Assembly: GCF_030268965.1 (NCBI RefSeq)
Contig: NZ_BSSE01000018.1
Coordinates: forward strand, 62,001-126,000
From: Microtetraspora sp. NBRC 16547
GTDB taxonomy: Bacteria > Actinomycetota > Actinomycetes > Streptosporangiales > Streptosporangiaceae
DNA: 64,000 bases
Direction of reading: 5' to 3'
Shown here one piece after another: positions 61,926 through 64,000 of the stretch; positions within the stretch are counted from its first letter, which is position 1; each line of letters begins with the position of its first letter. The notes beneath the pieces were generated by a model. It saw only the letters and a program-made list of their open reading frames with translations. It was not told where the DNA came from and did not search any database. The position numbers and the translations under genes were made by a program.

Positions 61926-64000
61926 TCAGCGCCCGCCGGGCCGGTCCGCGTCGCGCAGGTCCAGGGCGATGTCCAGCGCGGGCGCGGAATGCGTCAGGCC
62001 GCCCACGGCGAGGTAGTCCACGCCGGTCCGCGCCACGGCGGCCGCGGTGTCCAGGGTCAGCCCGCCGCTGGACTCCAGCCGCGCCCGGCCGTCGACCAGA
62101 CGTACGGCCTCGGCCAGCCGCTCCACCGTGAAGTTGTCGAGGAGGATCTCCTCGGCTCCCTCCGCCAGCACGGGCTCGATCTGGTCGATCCGGTCCACCT
62201 CGACCTCGATCGGCAGGTCGGGGCAGGCCTGCCGTACGGCGCGGTAGGCCTCGGCGACCCCGCCCGCGGCGACGACGTGGTTGTCCTTGATCAGCGCGGC
62301 GTCGTACAGGCCCATGCGGTGGTTGACCCCGCCGCCGCAGCGTACGGCGTACTTCTCCAGGACGCGCAGGCCGGGCAGGGTCTTGCGGCTGTCGCGGATC
62401 CGCGCCTTCGTCCCGGCGACGGCGTCCACCCACCGCCGCGTCAGCGTGGCGATGCCGGACAGGTGGGTGAGGAAGTTCAGCGCGGTGCGTTCGAGCGTGA
62501 GCAGGTCCGTCGTCAGGCCGCGCACGGTCATGAGGACGTCGCCGCGGCTCACCCGGTCGCCGTCCTTGGCGTGCCGTTCGACGACGACCAGGCCCGGGGC
62601 CTGGCGGAACACGGCCTCCGCGACGGCCAGACCCGCCACCACGCCGTCCGCGCGCGCGACGACGTCGGCGACGGCGGTCTGGTCGGCGGGGATGGTGTGG
62701 ACCGAGGTGACGTCCCGCAGGCCGGCGAGGTCCTCGGCGAGGGCCTCGGTCACCAGCGCGAGAAGGCGCGCCGGGTCGATGCCGACCTCCGCGAGCTCGG
62801 CGGACAGCTCCTCCGGGAGCTCCGTAGGCCGGTACCCGGGCCGCTCCTCGTGGGGCGCGTGCCGCATGAACAGTCCTTCCTCTTCCAGGGTGATGTCGAT
62901 GTGGAGCCGCCAGTTCAGGTCGTCGCGGGCGGGGTGGTCCTCGCGCCAGTGCGACCCCCGGGTCTCCCGCCGCTCGGCGGCCGCGCCCGACAGCGCGCAC
63001 GCGACGGTCAGGAGGTTGGTCGCCTCCCAGGACTCCGTGCACGGCTCGACCGCGATCGGGGTCCACATGGCGCCCGACAGCGCCCGGGACACGTCGATCA
63101 GGCTCTGCTCACTGCGCAGCACGCCGGCGCCGCGGCTCATGTGGTTCTGGATCCTGGGCCGGGTACGCGGATCGACCAGTCCCTCCGGCCGGCCGTCGTC
63201 GACCGGCTCGCCCGGCTCCGCCGGGTACGCCACCAGGTCGGAGGCGATCCGCTCGGCGAAGACCAGCCCTTCGAGGAGGGAGTTGGACGCGAGGCGGTTC
63301 GCCCCGTGGACGCCGGTGCACGCGACCTCTCCGCAGGCGTACAGGCCGGGGACGCTGGTCCGGCCGCGCAGGTCGGTGCGGATGCCGCCGCTCGCGTAGT
63401 GGGCCGCGGGGGCGACCGGGATCGGCTCGGTCACCGGGTCGATGCCGTGCTCGCGGCAGACGGCCAGGATCGTGGGGAACCGAGCCCGCCACTTCTCCTC
63501 GCCGAAGTGCCGCGCGTCCAGGTGGACGTGGTCCGCGCCGGTCTCGTGCATCTTCCGGGTGATGGCCTTGGCCACGACGTCCCTCGGCGCGAGGTCCGCG
63601 AGCTCGTGCACGCCGCGCATGAAGCGCTCGCCCTCGGCGTCGATCAGCACCGCCCCCTCACCGCGTACGGCCTCGGAGACGAGGGGCTGCTGGCCGGTCG
63701 AGTCCTCGCCCAGCCACAGGACCGTGGGGTGGAACTGGACGAACTCGATGTCCCTGACGACGGCCCCGGCGCGCAGCGCGAGGGCGACGCCGTCACCGGT
63801 GGACACGACGGGGTTGGTGGTGGAGGCGTAGACCTGGCCCATGCCGCCGCTCGCCAGGACGACGGCGTTCGCCCGCGCGGCGCCGACGCCGTCACGCGCG
63901 CCCTCGCCCATGACGTGCAGCGTCACGCCGCAGGCGCGGCCGTCGCCGTCCTTGAGCAGGTCGAGCGCGAGGGCGTGCTCGATGACCTCGATGCGCGGTT
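61926..64000 (-). CDS. L-aspartate oxidase / nicotinate-nucleotide pyrophosphorylase fusion (NadB-NadC), 5' partial
   Basis: The frame is open to the window edge: 691 codons plus two leading bases. Residues 1-390 or so of what is visible are the C-terminal NadB: VVLASGGMGQVY, the FAD/substrate region VQFHPTVLWLG, PAAHYASGGIRTDL, and helical domain. After a linker (about 390-420, RHAPHEERPGY) the rest is quinolinate phosphoribosyltransferase, NadC: EALAEDLAGLRDVTSVHTIP, RDSRKTLPGLRVLEKYAV, GGGVNHRMGLYDAALIKDNH. No stop separates the parts. The fused enzyme would take aspartate to iminoaspartate and quinolinate to nicotinate mononucleotide, with NadA between. Confidence 0.85.
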   Translation of the reverse strand, partial: PRIEVIEHALALDLLKDGDGRACGVTLHVMGEGARDGVGAARANAVVLASGGMGQVYASTTNPVVSTGDGVALALRAGAVVRDIEFVQFHPTVLWLGEDSTGQQPLVSEAVRGEGAVLIDAEGERFMRGVHELADLAPRDVVAKAITRKMHETGADHVHLDARHFGEEKWRARFPTILAVCREHGIDPVTEPIPVAPAAHYASGGIRTDLRGRTSVPGLYACGEVACTGVHGANRLASNSLLEGLVFAERIASDLVAYPAEPGEPVDDGRPEGLVDPRTRPRIQNHMSRGAGVLRSEQSLIDVSRALSGAMWTPIAVEPCTESWEATNLLTVACALSGAAAERRETRGSHWREDHPARDDLNWRLHIDITLEEEGLFMRHAPHEERPGYRPTELPEELSAELAEVGIDPARLLALVTEALAEDLAGLRDVTSVHTIPADQTAVADVVARADGVVAGLAVAEAVFRQAPGLVVVERHAKDGDRVSRGDVLMTVRGLTTDLLTLERTALNFLTHLSGIATLTRRWVDAVAGTKARIRDSRKTLPGLRVLEKYAVRCGGGVNHRMGLYDAALIKDNHVVAAGGVAEAYRAVRQACPDLPIEVEVDRIDQIEPVLAEGAEEILLDNFTVERLAEAVRLVDGRARLESSGGLTLDTAAAVARTGVDYLAVGGLTHSAPALDIALDLRDADRPGGR

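Noticed and set aside
1-64000. tRNA or rRNA genes
   Set aside because: No cloverleaf with CCA-like acceptor or rRNA core sequence was seen on either strand, though short tRNAs could be missed by eye.

Overview
The window is chromosomal DNA of a high-GC filamentous actinobacterium. GTG and TTG starts are frequent, ATGA/GTGA stop-start overlaps are the rule, and there are an Lsr2 nucleoid protein, a DivIVA-type coiled-coil protein and a c-di-AMP (ydaO) riboswitch in front of an NlpC/P60 hydrolase. The gene content resembles Streptosporangiaceae (Nonomuraea, Microbispora or Streptosporangium type), but that placement is inference. No rRNA, tRNA or CRISPR array was recognised.

Layout. 1-6.6 kb: the start of a GH65 glycoside phosphorylase with its beta-phosphoglucomutase-like partner, then an OmpR-type two-component system divergent from a lipoprotein / HlyD-like adaptor / MacB-type ABC exporter operon. 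6.7-9.6 kb: two related small secreted proteins and an IS200/IS605-family element with an intact tnpB and a gutted tnpA. 9.8-14.5 kb: an ABC-2 exporter with a NarL-type two-component system, five perfect 32-bp tandem repeats, and an SdpR/SdpI-like pair. 14.5-17.1 kb: a membrane-anchored subtilase with a proline-rich membrane partner. 17.1-19 kb: a scar-like accessory patch with a frameshifted nirB 3' remnant, a short element with inverted-repeat ends (a shortened second copy lies at 36.65 kb), an oxidoreductase and a LuxR remnant.

19.1-24.4 kb is the most interesting accessory module. Three tightly coupled genes encode a DUF559/Vsr-like nuclease, a winged-helix-like adaptor and a 1,084-residue protein with an N-terminal AAA ATPase and a C-terminal HerA/VirD4-like ATPase. 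It is a candidate uncharacterised defence or DNA-processing system. A transmembrane Ser/Thr kinase follows. 26-43 kb is mixed: kynureninase, a VanZ-like gene with an internal stop, GntR, DivIVA-like, gamma-carbonic anhydrase, a secreted EEP-family protein, a GT-C mannosyltransferase, CsoR, a glycosyltransferase pair, a large Fe-S/CCG oxidoreductase, TetR and a TIM-barrel isomerase.

43-64 kb is largely core genome in a conserved actinobacterial order: radA-disA-(membrane protein)-mutY, clpC-lsr2, lysS-coaX-nadB/nadC. DisA (c-di-AMP synthase) at 46 kb and the c-di-AMP riboswitch at 57 kb form an apparent signalling circuit inside the window. The last gene appears to be a genuine NadB-NadC fusion. 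Several regulators sit beside plausible operators: MerR with a palindrome in a 19-bp spacer, CsoR, SdpR-like ArsR, HxlR, and a ClgR-like box upstream of clpC.
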